64,000 nt of DNA from Asaia bogorensis (GCF_900465345.1 NZ_UEGO01000031.1:1-64000); one strand, 5' to 3'. Shown: positions 26,253 to 35,835, counted from the first letter of the stretch. Notes: generated from the sequence alone by a model not told the origin. Numbers and translations are program-made.

Positions 26253-27424
26253 AGGCTGAACAGATGATGTTCGGCGGCGCAGCGGGGGTGCGCGATGAGG
26301 TCGGATTCCTCATCGTCCACCAACGCTATGCCGATCACTTCTTCCCCGGCACGTCGGTTCTGCACACACGGCTGCGCTACGCGCTTCTCATCCCTTGGCT
26401 TTACCAAAGTCTTCGGACGAGGCGCCCTGTTCCCAAGGACTTTGGCCAAGCCTTCTCCGATCTCGAACATGAGCTGACCGGCCGTCTCAAATATGTCGAT
26501 GGAGTGGGCGGTGAGAAAGATGGCGTGATCGGAGGTGAAGTCTTCCCCCGCGTGATCAGCCAACCACCAGCCTATGTTTATTGGACGGCTCTCGCTAAAT
26601 GGGGACTGATCGGCACCCGCCCTAATGGCCGGCCGTGGAGCCGCCCGGATATGGCGAAGCTCTTGGCAGCTTCCGGCAAACGCGCCCTCCATGACGATGA
26701 TGGCAAGCCCTTCGAGACAGTGGCCTGGCCAATCTCGGGGTTGATCGATGCTCCCGGCGACTGGGATGGCGGAGGAAAGCTTACACTCGACCTTTTGCCG
26801 CCGGAGCAGATCTATCTCGCAACCAAGCTGCGCGCCGTTCGCTCGCCGACGGATCCGGGCGAGCCATCGCTGTTGTCGAAGCTGGTCGGAAAGCCGCTCG
26901 GCGAGGCGGATCACTGCTGGGACAGCGAAATTCTCGCACTTGCCGGTAAGGAGGCCGCCATGCTGAAGCGGGCCGGCCAGGCGGCGGCGCTGTCCGCGAT
27001 TGGCAGGGCAATTTATGCGGCTCAGGTCGAGACACTCAAGGAAACACGCGACAAGCGACCACAGCCAAATTTGCACCGCGCCGCGCTGAAAGACGCAGTC
27101 GAGCAATGGGGAGGGATTGCCGCCCGGCTGGATATGGACCTGTTTCTCGCCGAAATCGGGCACCTCCCGCCTGCGGTTGAGGGCGTGTTGCAAGAAACTT
27201 CGGCCTGGGTTCGGGCAAATAGCAAGGATCCGATGCCGCTGCTCGACGTGTATGCGCGGGCGGAGGTCAGCAGGAAGGATGATCGCGCGCGTCTCGCCAG
27301 CAACCAGTTCGGCGTCGATCGGCGCATGGAATGGCAAGGCGAGCGCCATGGTCGCGCCGAGCCGCTCCATTATCGCTGGGGGAACGTGAAACGGCTCCTG
27401 CGTGATCTGGAAGCTGTCGCATGA
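26207..27424 (+). CDS. DUF6361 family protein of the helicase operon
   Basis: This 405-residue protein resembles DUF6361, a family of unknown function found beside helicases and PLD nucleases. Recognisable features are the N-terminal GVRDEVGFLIVHQRYADHFF, PGTSVLHTRLRYALLIPWLY, and a largely helical C-terminus. I prefer GTG 26207 (GTG TCA TCT TTT GGG) over an upstream TTG at 26168, because GTG 26207 is preceded by a purine-rich GGGGGCAGG and homologous starts are short. The start region is the third copy of a tandem repeat, so its expression may be altered. Its TGA overlaps the next ATG (ATGA). Confidence 0.7.
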   Translation: MSSFGFTFLSRKALGQAEQMMFGGAAGVRDEVGFLIVHQRYADHFFPGTSVLHTRLRYALLIPWLYQSLRTRRPVPKDFGQAFSDLEHELTGRLKYVDGVGGEKDGVIGGEVFPRVISQPPAYVYWTALAKWGLIGTRPNGRPWSRPDMAKLLAASGKRALHDDDGKPFETVAWPISGLIDAPGDWDGGGKLTLDLLPPEQIYLATKLRAVRSPTDPGEPSLLSKLVGKPLGEADHCWDSEILALAGKEAAMLKRAGQAAALSAIGRAIYAAQVETLKETRDKRPQPNLHRAALKDAVEQWGGIAARLDMDLFLAEIGHLPPAVEGVLQETSAWVRANSKDPMPLLDVYARAEVSRKDDRARLASNQFGVDRRMEWQGERHGRAEPLHYRWGNVKRLLRDLEAVA

Positions 27425-29226
27425 GCGATCGGCAAGCTTGGCACGGCCAACCCTACCTCGACGAACTGCGGCCCGGGCGATTGGAGACGGTCAAGCTCGC
27501 GTTGTTCGCGACCTACTCGCTCGACCTGTCTGCGGTCGCCGCGGCGTTGCTCGCCCTGATCGGTCGTAACAATGACAAGGGCAGTGGAACGGCCGTCGAT
27601 TTTGCCGAAGCGATCGACAGGCTGCGCGATCACGTCAAGATCATCATCCAGCGGGGGCGGATCGCGCGCCCGGTCGCTCTCCCCCGGATCGCGGGCATCC
27701 TCGATCAGTTCATCGTTGAGCGACCCTACGATGAATACGAGCGTAGCTGGCATCCGAAGATTGCTTTGGTTGCCTATAACTGCCCCAAAGGGGAAACCCG
27801 CTGGAAGCTCTGGATTGGCAGCCGGAACCTCACGCGATCACAGGATCTCGACGCCGGCGTTTTGCTGGACGGCAGCGAAAAGCGCGCGAAGGGGCGGGTT
27901 CGGCTCCCTGGCGTCGGTGCTCTCGGGAGCACTCTCGCACGCTGCGCATCGCGCGAGGATGCCGATGACATCTCGGAGCAACTGGAGGCGATCTGGTGGG
28001 ATGCGCCAGACGGTTTTCGCCTACGCGGCCTCCTCAATGGGCTGGATGAAGGTGTTCCCTTGCCAGCGGAGCCGCCATCCGGCGCGGTCGATGGCATAAC
28101 GATCATCAGCCCGTTCCTGTCGCCCGACTTTCTGAAAAAGGCGGGCAACTGGGGGGCGGCTGGTTCCAGGACGCTGATTTCGTCGATGCCGGCCCTTGCC
28201 GAAATAGCCAGCCGGTCCAGAACCTCGCTGACGGGTTTCTCGAAAATCCTGGCCTATGCGGCGCCGGACGTGCTTGCTGACGAGTCCACGCTCGCTCTGC
28301 CTGGCACCGAACCTGTGGCCGAAGATGATGTGGAGCCGGCGCCCCTCGCGCTCCATGCGAAGATCTTCTGCTTCCACTCGGGCGAGAAGACCATCTTGAG
28401 GGTCGGAAGCGCCAATGCGACCGAAAGGGCGTGGTCGGGGCGCAACTCGGAAATCATGGTCGAACTTGAGGCGGGCGAAGCGTTCGCTTCCGGCCTGGCG
28501 TTCCTGGTCGGTAAAGCGACGCCTGTCACCATAGAGGAAGTCGCCGCCACGGACCTGCGCAGCACAAGTGCAGCCGATGCTCTGGAAGAGTCGCGCAAGG
28601 TGCTCATGGCCTCCTGGGACCCGGTTCTGCGCCGCGACGGAGAATGCTTCTCTCTCGACGCGCGGGCGGTTCCTTCGCTCGCGTACCCCGACCATGTGCT
28701 GCACGCCGGATCTGCAAATGGCGACCTGCTGCCTTGGCCGACCGATGCCTTCAGCCTCGACCTTGGATCGATCCCCTTGTCACTCCAGTCTGCCTTCATT
28801 CAGGTCCGGATAAGCGGCCCAGACGGCGCTTTACGATGGATGCAGCGCGTCATCGTCGATCCGCCTCTCGAAGAGCAGCGGGATCTAGCCGCGCTGGCCA
28901 GCCACATGGGACTTCGCGCGTTTCATGACTGGATGCGTGCGATGCTCGGCGGCGACACGCTTCCAGTCGGTGGCGGTGCATGGGATGAAGATGTCGGATC
29001 GCGGGGCAACCGCCCCCAAAGCCTGGGTTATGACCGCCTCACATTGGAGGATATTCTCACCGCTTGGGCACGCGACCGAAAAGCCTTCGGCCGGGTCGAT
29101 CGCCATTTTGCGCCCTATGTGGATGCGCTTCTCGCCCACGGCGAGAAGCTGAGCGAAGCGGAGAGAGCTGACTTGAACGAACTCGCTCAGATCTGGGCCA
29201 TCGCGCGCTCCCGGCTTGCCTCATGA
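27421..29226 (+). CDS. phospholipase D-like nuclease of the helicase operon
   Basis: This 601-residue PLD-superfamily protein has two HKD-type motifs: WHPKIALVAY with IGSRNLTRSQDLD (about 110–145), and LHAKIFCFH with VGSANATERAWSGRNSE (about 311–343). Paired HxK...N...(D/E) motifs form one active site that cleaves phosphodiesters without metal. In helicase-linked operons such proteins are thought to be the DNA- or RNA-cutting component. It has no signal peptide, so it is cytoplasmic. It overlaps both neighbours by ATGA, implying strict co-translation with DUF6361 and the SNF2-like helicase. Confidence 0.85.
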   Translation: MSDRQAWHGQPYLDELRPGRLETVKLALFATYSLDLSAVAAALLALIGRNNDKGSGTAVDFAEAIDRLRDHVKIIIQRGRIARPVALPRIAGILDQFIVERPYDEYERSWHPKIALVAYNCPKGETRWKLWIGSRNLTRSQDLDAGVLLDGSEKRAKGRVRLPGVGALGSTLARCASREDADDISEQLEAIWWDAPDGFRLRGLLNGLDEGVPLPAEPPSGAVDGITIISPFLSPDFLKKAGNWGAAGSRTLISSMPALAEIASRSRTSLTGFSKILAYAAPDVLADESTLALPGTEPVAEDDVEPAPLALHAKIFCFHSGEKTILRVGSANATERAWSGRNSEIMVELEAGEAFASGLAFLVGKATPVTIEEVAATDLRSTSAADALEESRKVLMASWDPVLRRDGECFSLDARAVPSLAYPDHVLHAGSANGDLLPWPTDAFSLDLGSIPLSLQSAFIQVRISGPDGALRWMQRVIVDPPLEEQRDLAALASHMGLRAFHDWMRAMLGGDTLPVGGGAWDEDVGSRGNRPQSLGYDRLTLEDILTAWARDRKAFGRVDRHFAPYVDALLAHGEKLSEAERADLNELAQIWAIARSRLAS

Positions 29227-32200
29227 GCGCAAGATCGAAACCCTTCCAGGCCGCGACGGTCAAGGCTGCAACTGTCGCCCTGTCGGGAGGCAACCCACTG
29301 CGCCGGTTCCTTGTCGCGGACGAAGTCGGCCTCGGGAAAACCGTTGTCGCCCGAGACACGCTTGCGGCGCTGGCGAGCAAAGCGCGCAAGTTTACCGTCT
29401 ATTATATTACGAGCGGGCTCAAAGTCGCGGACCAGAACAAGGTCGAACTGCTGCGCTTCCTCGAGAAGGACGAAGCCAAGGACGCACTCTCCATCATCGA
29501 CCGCGTCGGTCTCATTCCATTCGAGGAAAAGCGCAAGGGAAAGCTGCGGCTTTATGCCTTTACACCGACCACATCATTCTCCAGCTCGCAGCGCCTCTAC
29601 GGCGGAAAGGCAGTCGAGCGCGCGTTCATCAAGCTCCTGTTGGACGAACTATACCCCGGCCTGACCGCCGCCTTTCCTGAAGGCTATATCGAATATGGCG
29701 CAACGTCCGGCTGGCGATGGGCGTGCGAGGAGGCTCAGGGCAAGTTCGACAATGTCTCCGCCCTCTTCAAGGTGGCCTATGGCCGAGCGTTGCGCGCGGA
29801 ATTTGGCAAGCCGGCCCGCGAAAACATTCTGCACGCGATCGATACGAGCAAACACGGTCAGAGCTTGGGCCGGATGCGCAAGGCGCTCGCTCAAGCCGCT
29901 CTGGATTCCGCCCCGCCCGATCTCGTAATTTTCGACGAGTTCCAATGCTATCGCGAACTGCTCGATGCAGGCGCCGATAACCCCCTGGCGCGTCAACTGC
30001 TGGCGGGAACAGATGGCGGGGCGCCGCCGCCGATCCTCCTCCTGTCCGCCACGCCCTACCGTTTCTATGCCGAGCGCTGGGAAAGCGGCTCTGGGGCTGC
30101 CCCCCATGTCGAATTTTTCGAGATTATCGAATTTCTGGGCGGGTCGGCTGTACGCGCCGAGGCCGAATCCCAATTTCGTCGTTTTGGCGATCTGTTGCAT
30201 TTGATCGGCCACCTGCCGCCCGATAGCCCCACGACGGCAATCGAAGAGGCGCAAGCGCTCAAGCACCACCTCGAGGCGCTTCTCACACCACTCATGTCGC
30301 GGACCGAGCGTCCGGTTTCCGACCATGCCGGAGAGCCTGCGCCGCCGTCCTTAAGGATCGAGCCCCACGATCTCGACGTCTATCGACATTTCACCGACCA
30401 TGTGTCGCGCAAGCTCGCAGGCAGCGCGATCGCCTACTGGCTGTCAGTGCCACTCCCTGCGCAAGCGTTGGGGGACCGATACCAGATTTCTCGCGACATA
30501 GATTTTCCGGCCACGCGCAGCGTCCCCCGGCTCGGAGTCACCAATTGCTTCAAGCCGCCCAAAGAGGGTTGGGGAAGCGCCAAGCTCCGTGCCCTCAACG
30601 GCCTTGTGCCAACCGAGGCCCTTGCCCTTCCGTGGGTGTTGCCGTCGCTGACTTGGTGGGCGCCTTCCGGCCCATGGGCAAAGGTGACGCAATCGCCCAA
30701 GATGCTGATCTTCAGCCGATTCAGGGCCACACCGCAAAGCCTGGCAGCCCTTGTCAGCCTTGAGGTCGAGCGCAAATGCGTGGCGAAAAGCAATCTTCCC
30801 TACGCTGCCGCGTGGAAGAAACGCCACCTGAACCCGAAGCCGAACCAAGGCCCCACGCTCGCCCTGTTTCACCCGAGCCCTTTCCTGATCCGCGCTGTCG
30901 ATCCCCTAGATGTGAAGGGCAAGGCTGCGATCAAGCAGACCAGGGTCAGGGCGCGGCAGCAGATCATTCAGGCGCTGCCCCCGTCCATCGCGCCGGAGGC
31001 TCCGAATGCGCGAAGCAACCGACGACGCAAACCGGCGTGGGCGATCCTCGCGGCCATTGAACGCGCGCAAAAGGCGCCGCTGGCTCGGGAGTTCGCGGCG
31101 GTCCAGAAGAACTGGGGTCGGGTCGCCCCGAAAGATGCAACACTTCAAACCTTGCTCAAGCAGCGCCAAGAGGCCGAGGCGATCACCTGGCTAAGCCGGT
31201 GGGAGCTGGACGCTCTGGTGGATATGGCTCTCGGCGCCCCTGGCGTCGTGACGGGCCGAGCACTCTATCGCCACCTTCCTGAGCTTTTCGATTATCAGAA
31301 GCAGCATTTCGCGCGGCTTGTGCGCTTCTGCTGGACGAGGCTGCGCACCTATCTGGATCGCCCCGTTTTCTGGTCGATCTTGCCCGGTGAGGACGCCACG
31401 CAGAAATATCAGAATGCGTGCGTTGATGGCTGCCTGGAAGCCGTCCTTGACGAACATTTCTGGCTGCGCAAATCCAAGGTCAATCCTGATGGATTGATCG
31501 AGGATCTGTCGGCGGCGCTCGCAGCGAACGTCGGCACTTTCGGGTTCAAGGGCGCGAAGAAAAAGGACAAGATCCGTATCCGCTGTCACGCTGCGGTGCC
31601 GTTTGGGGGCACTGAGACAGAGACGCATCGGCAGGATCATGATGTCAATGAACCGCCACCGGCGCGCTCTGAGGAAATCCGCAGCGCGTTCAATACGCCG
31701 TTCTGGCCCCATGTCCTGGCAACGACCTCTGTCGGACAGGAAGGTCTCGATTTCCATAGCTGGTGCGACCGGCTGGGCCACTGGGATCTTTGTTCCAGCC
31801 CGGTTGACCTGGAGCAACGAGAAGGTCGCGTCCAGCGCTTCGGCGGACTGACTGTCCGACAACCGCTCGCCCGAAAACTAGGCGAACAAGCGTTGGCGCA
31901 GGCACGCGGCCAAGCATCGTCGCCGTGGGACATCATCGCACGCGACGCCGACAAGGCGTTCGCGGACGACAAAACCGGCCTCAGCCCCTGGTGGGCGATG
32001 GAAGGTGCGGAACTGAAGCGACATTTGTTCGCGCTTCCCCAAAGTCGCGATATTGATCGATTCGCAAAGTTGAGGACGCAGAGGCTGCTCTATCGCCTTG
32101 CTTTGGGGCAGCCGGACCAGGAGGATCTTGTCGATCTCCTGACCCATCACGACGTGGAAACGACCCGGTCGCTGCAAGCATTGACCCTCGATCTGTCGGC

Positions 32201-32231
32201 ATTCTCACGACAGAAGCACCGCGATGAATAA
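29223..32231 (+). CDS. SNF2-like SF2 helicase of the helicase operon
   Basis: This 1002-residue protein has an N-terminal helicase lobe with ADEVGLGKTVVA (about 33), DLVIFDEFQCYR (about 234, a DEFQ box instead of DEAH) and LLLSATPYR (about 273). A long insertion follows before the second lobe, which shows TTSVGQEGLDFHSW (about 835) and DLEQREGRVQRFGG (about 862). ADEVGLGKT and the Q..GR.QR motif are typical of SNF2/RapA-type translocases. It probably remodels or pumps duplex DNA for the PLD nuclease. It is the last gene of the operon, and a strong hairpin follows the stop at once. Confidence 0.85.
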   Translation: MSARSKPFQAATVKAATVALSGGNPLRRFLVADEVGLGKTVVARDTLAALASKARKFTVYYITSGLKVADQNKVELLRFLEKDEAKDALSIIDRVGLIPFEEKRKGKLRLYAFTPTTSFSSSQRLYGGKAVERAFIKLLLDELYPGLTAAFPEGYIEYGATSGWRWACEEAQGKFDNVSALFKVAYGRALRAEFGKPARENILHAIDTSKHGQSLGRMRKALAQAALDSAPPDLVIFDEFQCYRELLDAGADNPLARQLLAGTDGGAPPPILLLSATPYRFYAERWESGSGAAPHVEFFEIIEFLGGSAVRAEAESQFRRFGDLLHLIGHLPPDSPTTAIEEAQALKHHLEALLTPLMSRTERPVSDHAGEPAPPSLRIEPHDLDVYRHFTDHVSRKLAGSAIAYWLSVPLPAQALGDRYQISRDIDFPATRSVPRLGVTNCFKPPKEGWGSAKLRALNGLVPTEALALPWVLPSLTWWAPSGPWAKVTQSPKMLIFSRFRATPQSLAALVSLEVERKCVAKSNLPYAAAWKKRHLNPKPNQGPTLALFHPSPFLIRAVDPLDVKGKAAIKQTRVRARQQIIQALPPSIAPEAPNARSNRRRKPAWAILAAIERAQKAPLAREFAAVQKNWGRVAPKDATLQTLLKQRQEAEAITWLSRWELDALVDMALGAPGVVTGRALYRHLPELFDYQKQHFARLVRFCWTRLRTYLDRPVFWSILPGEDATQKYQNACVDGCLEAVLDEHFWLRKSKVNPDGLIEDLSAALAANVGTFGFKGAKKKDKIRIRCHAAVPFGGTETETHRQDHDVNEPPPARSEEIRSAFNTPFWPHVLATTSVGQEGLDFHSWCDRLGHWDLCSSPVDLEQREGRVQRFGGLTVRQPLARKLGEQALAQARGQASSPWDIIARDADKAFADDKTGLSPWWAMEGAELKRHLFALPQSRDIDRFAKLRTQRLLYRLALGQPDQEDLVDLLTHHDVETTRSLQALTLDLSAFSRQKHRDE

Positions 32232-32265
32232 CGTGCGTGCCGGCCGGCGCGTCCGGCACGCACGT
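32231..32265 (+). terminator. strong hairpin directly after the helicase operon
   Basis: acgtgcgtgccgg (32231–32243) and ccggcacgcacgt (32253–32265) form a perfect 13-bp stem around a 9-nt loop, beginning at the last base of the stop codon. There is no T-run, so it may protect the 3' end or act with Rho. A smaller hairpin (gggggaagcgcccc) follows at about 32276. The rest of 32266–32433 shows no gene. Confidence 0.6.
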
Positions 32266-32433
32266 CCTGCTCATGCGGGGGAAGCGCCCCCTCATGCGGC
32301 TGGCTATATGTGGACCAGCCTAGTGGGCTTCATGCGGGTTCGCCGCCATTCCCACCACCATGCTTGATCCGCCCCACGGTGCGGCTTCTCCCATGGTCCC
32401 CGCGCTTATCGGGTCCGGGTCCCCATATCTGAC

Positions 32434-33369
32434 TCAGGCGCCCGGCGTTTCCGCGATCGGGCCGAGCGTGTCGATCTCGGCGATCTTCTGAAACTCGCTG
32501 AGATAGTCCTGTTGATGGGTCGCCAGCCAGCGAACCACCCGGTTGTTCGCCAGCAGCTTGGCGACATAGCCGCGGGCGACGGTCAGATGCAGATTGTCGA
32601 TGCCGTAGGTTTCCTCGACCGACTTCACCTGGGTCTGGAGCGCCGCCAACTCGCGTTCCATGCGGGCGATCTGCTGGCCCGAGGGCGTTGGCTTGCCTCC
32701 CCCTTTTCCTTTGCGGGTGGCGGCGAGTTGGTTCTCGGACGTCGCCGCACGCAGCGCACGCGCAAACATCACGGTGAAATTGTTCTGGCCGATCATCAGG
32801 TCTGCGGCTTCGATCTGCCTGACTGACGTCATCTGGCGCAGGATGTCGAACACCTTCATCGAACACGGCGTATCCTTCAGCATCTCGGCCGCCTCGGGGC
32901 TGATCCCTTCCAGGAGCCGGAAACGCCGCAGCACGGACTCAACCTGAAGGTTCAATGCGGTGGCAATGTCGGTCGATGACACGCCTCGGTCCATTGCCCG
33001 CACGATCATCCGATGCTCCTGGATCGGCGGGATGCGATTGACGCGCTTGTTGTAGGTGTAGGTGTCGTCGTCAGCTGCAAGCAGGCACTCGACCTCGGAG
33101 ATCCCGAGTTCCTTGAGCGCCTCAAGCCGCAGATGACCATCGAGGAGAAACCAGGTTCCGGCATTCTTTTCGTCTGCCATGACGACGGGCGCTTCGATCA
33201 GGCCGATCGCTTTGATCGAACTCAGCACCTGCGAATAGGATCGGCTCTCCCTGGCGCCGGGCGGCAACGTCTTCAGGGGCACGATTGCCGCGACGGGGAT
33301 CGTCAGAAAATCGCGGTCGAAGCCAAAATGGATACGGCCGTCATCCCGATCCTTCGGTTCTTCAGTCAT
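32434..33369 (-). CDS. RepB/ParB-like plasmid partition protein
   Basis: This 311-residue protein has a ParB/sulfiredoxin-like N-terminal domain (SSIKAIGLIEAPVVMADEKN, WFLLDGHLRLEALKELGI), an HTH (MDRGVSSTDIATALNLQVES), and the RepB C-terminal domain seen in alphaproteobacterial plasmids. ParB-like proteins bind centromere sites, but no ParA is encoded here. With the adjacent recombinase this trio is a recurrent mobile-element module whose role is unclear. I start at ATG 33369, with GGAGAC upstream and an 8-base overlap with the previous gene. The longer frame to 33387 is less likely. Confidence 0.8.
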   Translation of the reverse strand: MTEEPKDRDDGRIHFGFDRDFLTIPVAAIVPLKTLPPGARESRSYSQVLSSIKAIGLIEAPVVMADEKNAGTWFLLDGHLRLEALKELGISEVECLLAADDDTYTYNKRVNRIPPIQEHRMIVRAMDRGVSSTDIATALNLQVESVLRRFRLLEGISPEAAEMLKDTPCSMKVFDILRQMTSVRQIEAADLMIGQNNFTVMFARALRAATSENQLAATRKGKGGGKPTPSGQQIARMERELAALQTQVKSVEETYGIDNLHLTVARGYVAKLLANNRVVRWLATHQQDYLSEFQKIAEIDTLGPIAETPGA

Positions 33370-34267
33370 GACCGTCTCCCGACACACGGACCTTGAGCGC
33401 GCGTGGCATGGTCGCCAGCCCCTCCGCCCTCAACAGATTGATGAAACCGTCATTGCCGAGCAGATCCTTCAGCGCCTCGACGACGAACAGCAGCCGGGTC
33501 TGGGTGAAGTCCGACTTTTTGACCAGCAGACGCTGCTTTTCCGCCTCCCGCTGATAGACCTGCATGAGATCGGCGGCCGTCATGCGACGGACGCCGGTGC
33601 CCTTTCGGCCCAACCGCCCGACAGGCAATCCACCCTTGCGCTGGCTGCGCATCCGCATTTCCAGCAGACGTCGAACCGCGGCGAGTTTCTTGCCCCGAAG
33701 CTTGCCGGTCTCATAGGCGTCGAGGAGCAGGTTCTGCGCCTCTTCCGTTTCGGCTTTGGAAATCTCCATTGCCAAGGTGATCGGAATGAGCCCGGTTTCG
33801 ACGGCGGACACCAGCCGTTCCTCGCCACGCTCGAGTAGCGACGCGATCATGTTCACCCAGGATGCCCCGACACCGATCTTCTCCGCGATGGCAGCATCGT
33901 TGAAGCCACGAGATCGTAGCGCGCCGATCTCCTTCATGAGGTCGATGGGCCGCGGCGTGCGCCGGGCGATATTCTCGACCAGGCTCATGACGAGGCACTC
34001 GCTTTCGCTGGCCTCGATCACCACGGCCGGAATCTCGGTCTGACCAAGCATCTGAAAGGCTTCCAACCGGCCCTCACCACAGACGAGATCATATCTCGGC
34101 CCGCCTGCGCCATCGCGGCGGCTCACCGTGATCGGCCTCTTCAAGCCGATGGCTTCGATGTTGTTCACGATCTCCCGATGCTGGCGCCTGTTGCGTGCGC
34201 GAGGGTTCAGAACCGTGATCCGGGAGATAGGGATCATTTCGATCTTGTTCGGTCGAACAGCAGGCAT
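33362..34267 (-). CDS. ParB/Spo0J-family protein
   Basis: This 301-residue paralogue of the neighbouring RepB-like protein has a ParB N-terminal domain (ISRITVLNPRARNRRQHREI, PITVSRRDG, DLVCGEGRLEAFQMLGQTEI), the SLVENIARR motif, and an HTH (FNDAAIAEKIGVGASWVNMI). It probably binds DNA specifically. Its ATG overlaps the recombinase stop by one base (TGATG), and it overlaps the next gene by eight, so all three are translated together. Two ParB-like genes without a ParA suggest regulation of recombination or plasmid-like maintenance rather than ordinary partition. Confidence 0.82.
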   Translation of the reverse strand: MPAVRPNKIEMIPISRITVLNPRARNRRQHREIVNNIEAIGLKRPITVSRRDGAGGPRYDLVCGEGRLEAFQMLGQTEIPAVVIEASESECLVMSLVENIARRTPRPIDLMKEIGALRSRGFNDAAIAEKIGVGASWVNMIASLLERGEERLVSAVETGLIPITLAMEISKAETEEAQNLLLDAYETGKLRGKKLAAVRRLLEMRMRSQRKGGLPVGRLGRKGTGVRRMTAADLMQVYQREAEKQRLLVKKSDFTQTRLLFVVEALKDLLGNDGFINLLRAEGLATMPRALKVRVSGDGHD

Positions 34268-35835
34268 CAGGCGGCCTCCCCAAGAGGAACAGGCGCGGCG
34301 ATGTCATAGAGAAGCTCAAGGTCGTCGAAGCGGTAGGCATCGAGCGCGAGCGCATTCTCCTCTCCTAGCCGCAGCTTTTCGGAGAGCATGTCAATGCGGG
34401 GGAACAGATAGAAGTCGAACGGCACGCGATTGGCTCTATCCATCCGCGCGACAATCGTGATGTCGGGCGCGAGCGAGGTATCGAAGTGCAGGTTCCACCG
34501 AAGGAGCCCGGTCGGCGTCTCGATGCACCGCGCGATCACCAACGAGACGCTGAACTCACTGTTGACGACTATCCGGTCGGCCTCGAGATCCTGCCAGGCA
34601 TCGCTGCCCGTTGCCCGCAATCCATCGAGCACCTCACGAAGAATGCCGGGATGGAGCTTTCGCAGTTCGCGGTTGATTTCAACGTAGCGATAATCGCGAT
34701 CCGGCGTGAAGCCCACGAGACCGTAGGCGCGAAGCAGGCTGCCAAAGCGGGAGCTGTAGGCGCTGCTGGACGGCATCCCATCGGATTCGTCGATGACGAT
34801 GCCGGAGAGCAAACCTTTTTGCTGATAAAGCGCCCTCAGAGATTGCAGCATCTCTTCATCGCTCAGCCGGAAGGAGCGCACACCGATGATGGTCCTGGCC
34901 GCCTCGAACAGTTCGCGTTCAATGACGGCCCCAAACGCATCCTGTGCTCTGATCCACATACCGGGATCGTTCCGGACGCGCTTCTTCTTCAGCTTGAAAG
35001 AGCGGCGGTTCCATACGTTGTCGCCGACATATTTCTCGTTGATGAGAATCTGGTGGACGGTTCCCCTGGTCCAGGGTCGTCCAAGGTCGGTGGAAATACC
35101 CCGTCTGTTGAGATCGGCCGCGATCTCGCTCTCGCTATACCCTTGATGGACGAACGCCCGGTAGATTTCGCGAACCAGATCGACCTCCTCGGCCGGGCCG
35201 AGTGTCAGGATCACGCGGTCAGTCTGGAGACTCTTTTGCTCGCCCCGTTCAAGACATCCCTTGATAGCGCCGTGCTCATCGATGAGCGTTCGCCGTAGTC
35301 CAAAACCCGCCGGGCCTCCCTGACGATACCCTTTCTCGATCAGGCGCCCCTGGCCGGCGAAAACCTTGACGGAAAGCTCACGGCTATATTCCCCGGCCAT
35401 GGCGCTCTTCACGCCCTTGATGATGGCCGCGATCGGGCTTCCGTCATTCTCGAACTGTTCGGCGCAGTATTGGACACGAACGCCGGCGCGCTTGCAGATA
35501 TATTCGTAGTAGGCGCTTTCGTCGGTGTCCTGGAAGCGCCCCCAGCGGCTCACGTCGTAGACGAGGATCATCTCAAAGTCGGCGCGGCCTTCCACGACGT
35601 CCGCGATCAGCCGCTTGAACGCATCACGGCCATCGACGCTGAGCCCGCTCTTTCCTTCGTCGGCGTAGGTACAGACGATCTCGATTCCGCGCGCCTCGGC
35701 ATAGTGCTTGATCGCGTCGGATTGGTTTTCCGTCGAATACTTCTGATGATCCGTCGACATGCGGACGTATTCGGCAGCCCGAAGAGGACGTTCGGGCTGC
35801 TCTGACCGCTCATTATCGTAATCTCTCCGGCTCAT
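34267..35835 (-). CDS. large serine recombinase
   Basis: This 522-residue recombinase has a resolvase catalytic domain near the start (AEYVRMSTDHQKYSTENQ with the nucleophilic Ser in RMS; DEGKSGLSVDGRDAFKRLIA; ILVYDVSRWGR), then the Recombinase domain (GLRRTLIDEHG; INEKYVGDNVWNRRSFKLKK), and a C-terminal region that lacks an obvious zinc-ribbon cluster. It integrates or excises DNA by 2-bp staggered cleavage. I prefer ATG 35835 (MSRRDYDN) over GTG 35850. It starts a three-gene operon with the two ParB-like genes and probably mobilised that segment into the older island. Confidence 0.85.
   Translation of the reverse strand: MSRRDYDNERSEQPERPLRAAEYVRMSTDHQKYSTENQSDAIKHYAEARGIEIVCTYADEGKSGLSVDGRDAFKRLIADVVEGRADFEMILVYDVSRWGRFQDTDESAYYEYICKRAGVRVQYCAEQFENDGSPIAAIIKGVKSAMAGEYSRELSVKVFAGQGRLIEKGYRQGGPAGFGLRRTLIDEHGAIKGCLERGEQKSLQTDRVILTLGPAEEVDLVREIYRAFVHQGYSESEIAADLNRRGISTDLGRPWTRGTVHQILINEKYVGDNVWNRRSFKLKKKRVRNDPGMWIRAQDAFGAVIERELFEAARTIIGVRSFRLSDEEMLQSLRALYQQKGLLSGIVIDESDGMPSSSAYSSRFGSLLRAYGLVGFTPDRDYRYVEINRELRKLHPGILREVLDGLRATGSDAWQDLEADRIVVNSEFSVSLVIARCIETPTGLLRWNLHFDTSLAPDITIVARMDRANRVPFDFYLFPRIDMLSEKLRLGEENALALDAYRFDDLELLYDIAAPVPLGEAA

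Noticed and set aside
18984-32231. Assignment of the operon to DISARM
   Set aside because: PLD and helicase components are shared in type, but no DUF1998 (DrmB) protein and no DNA methyltransferase are present.
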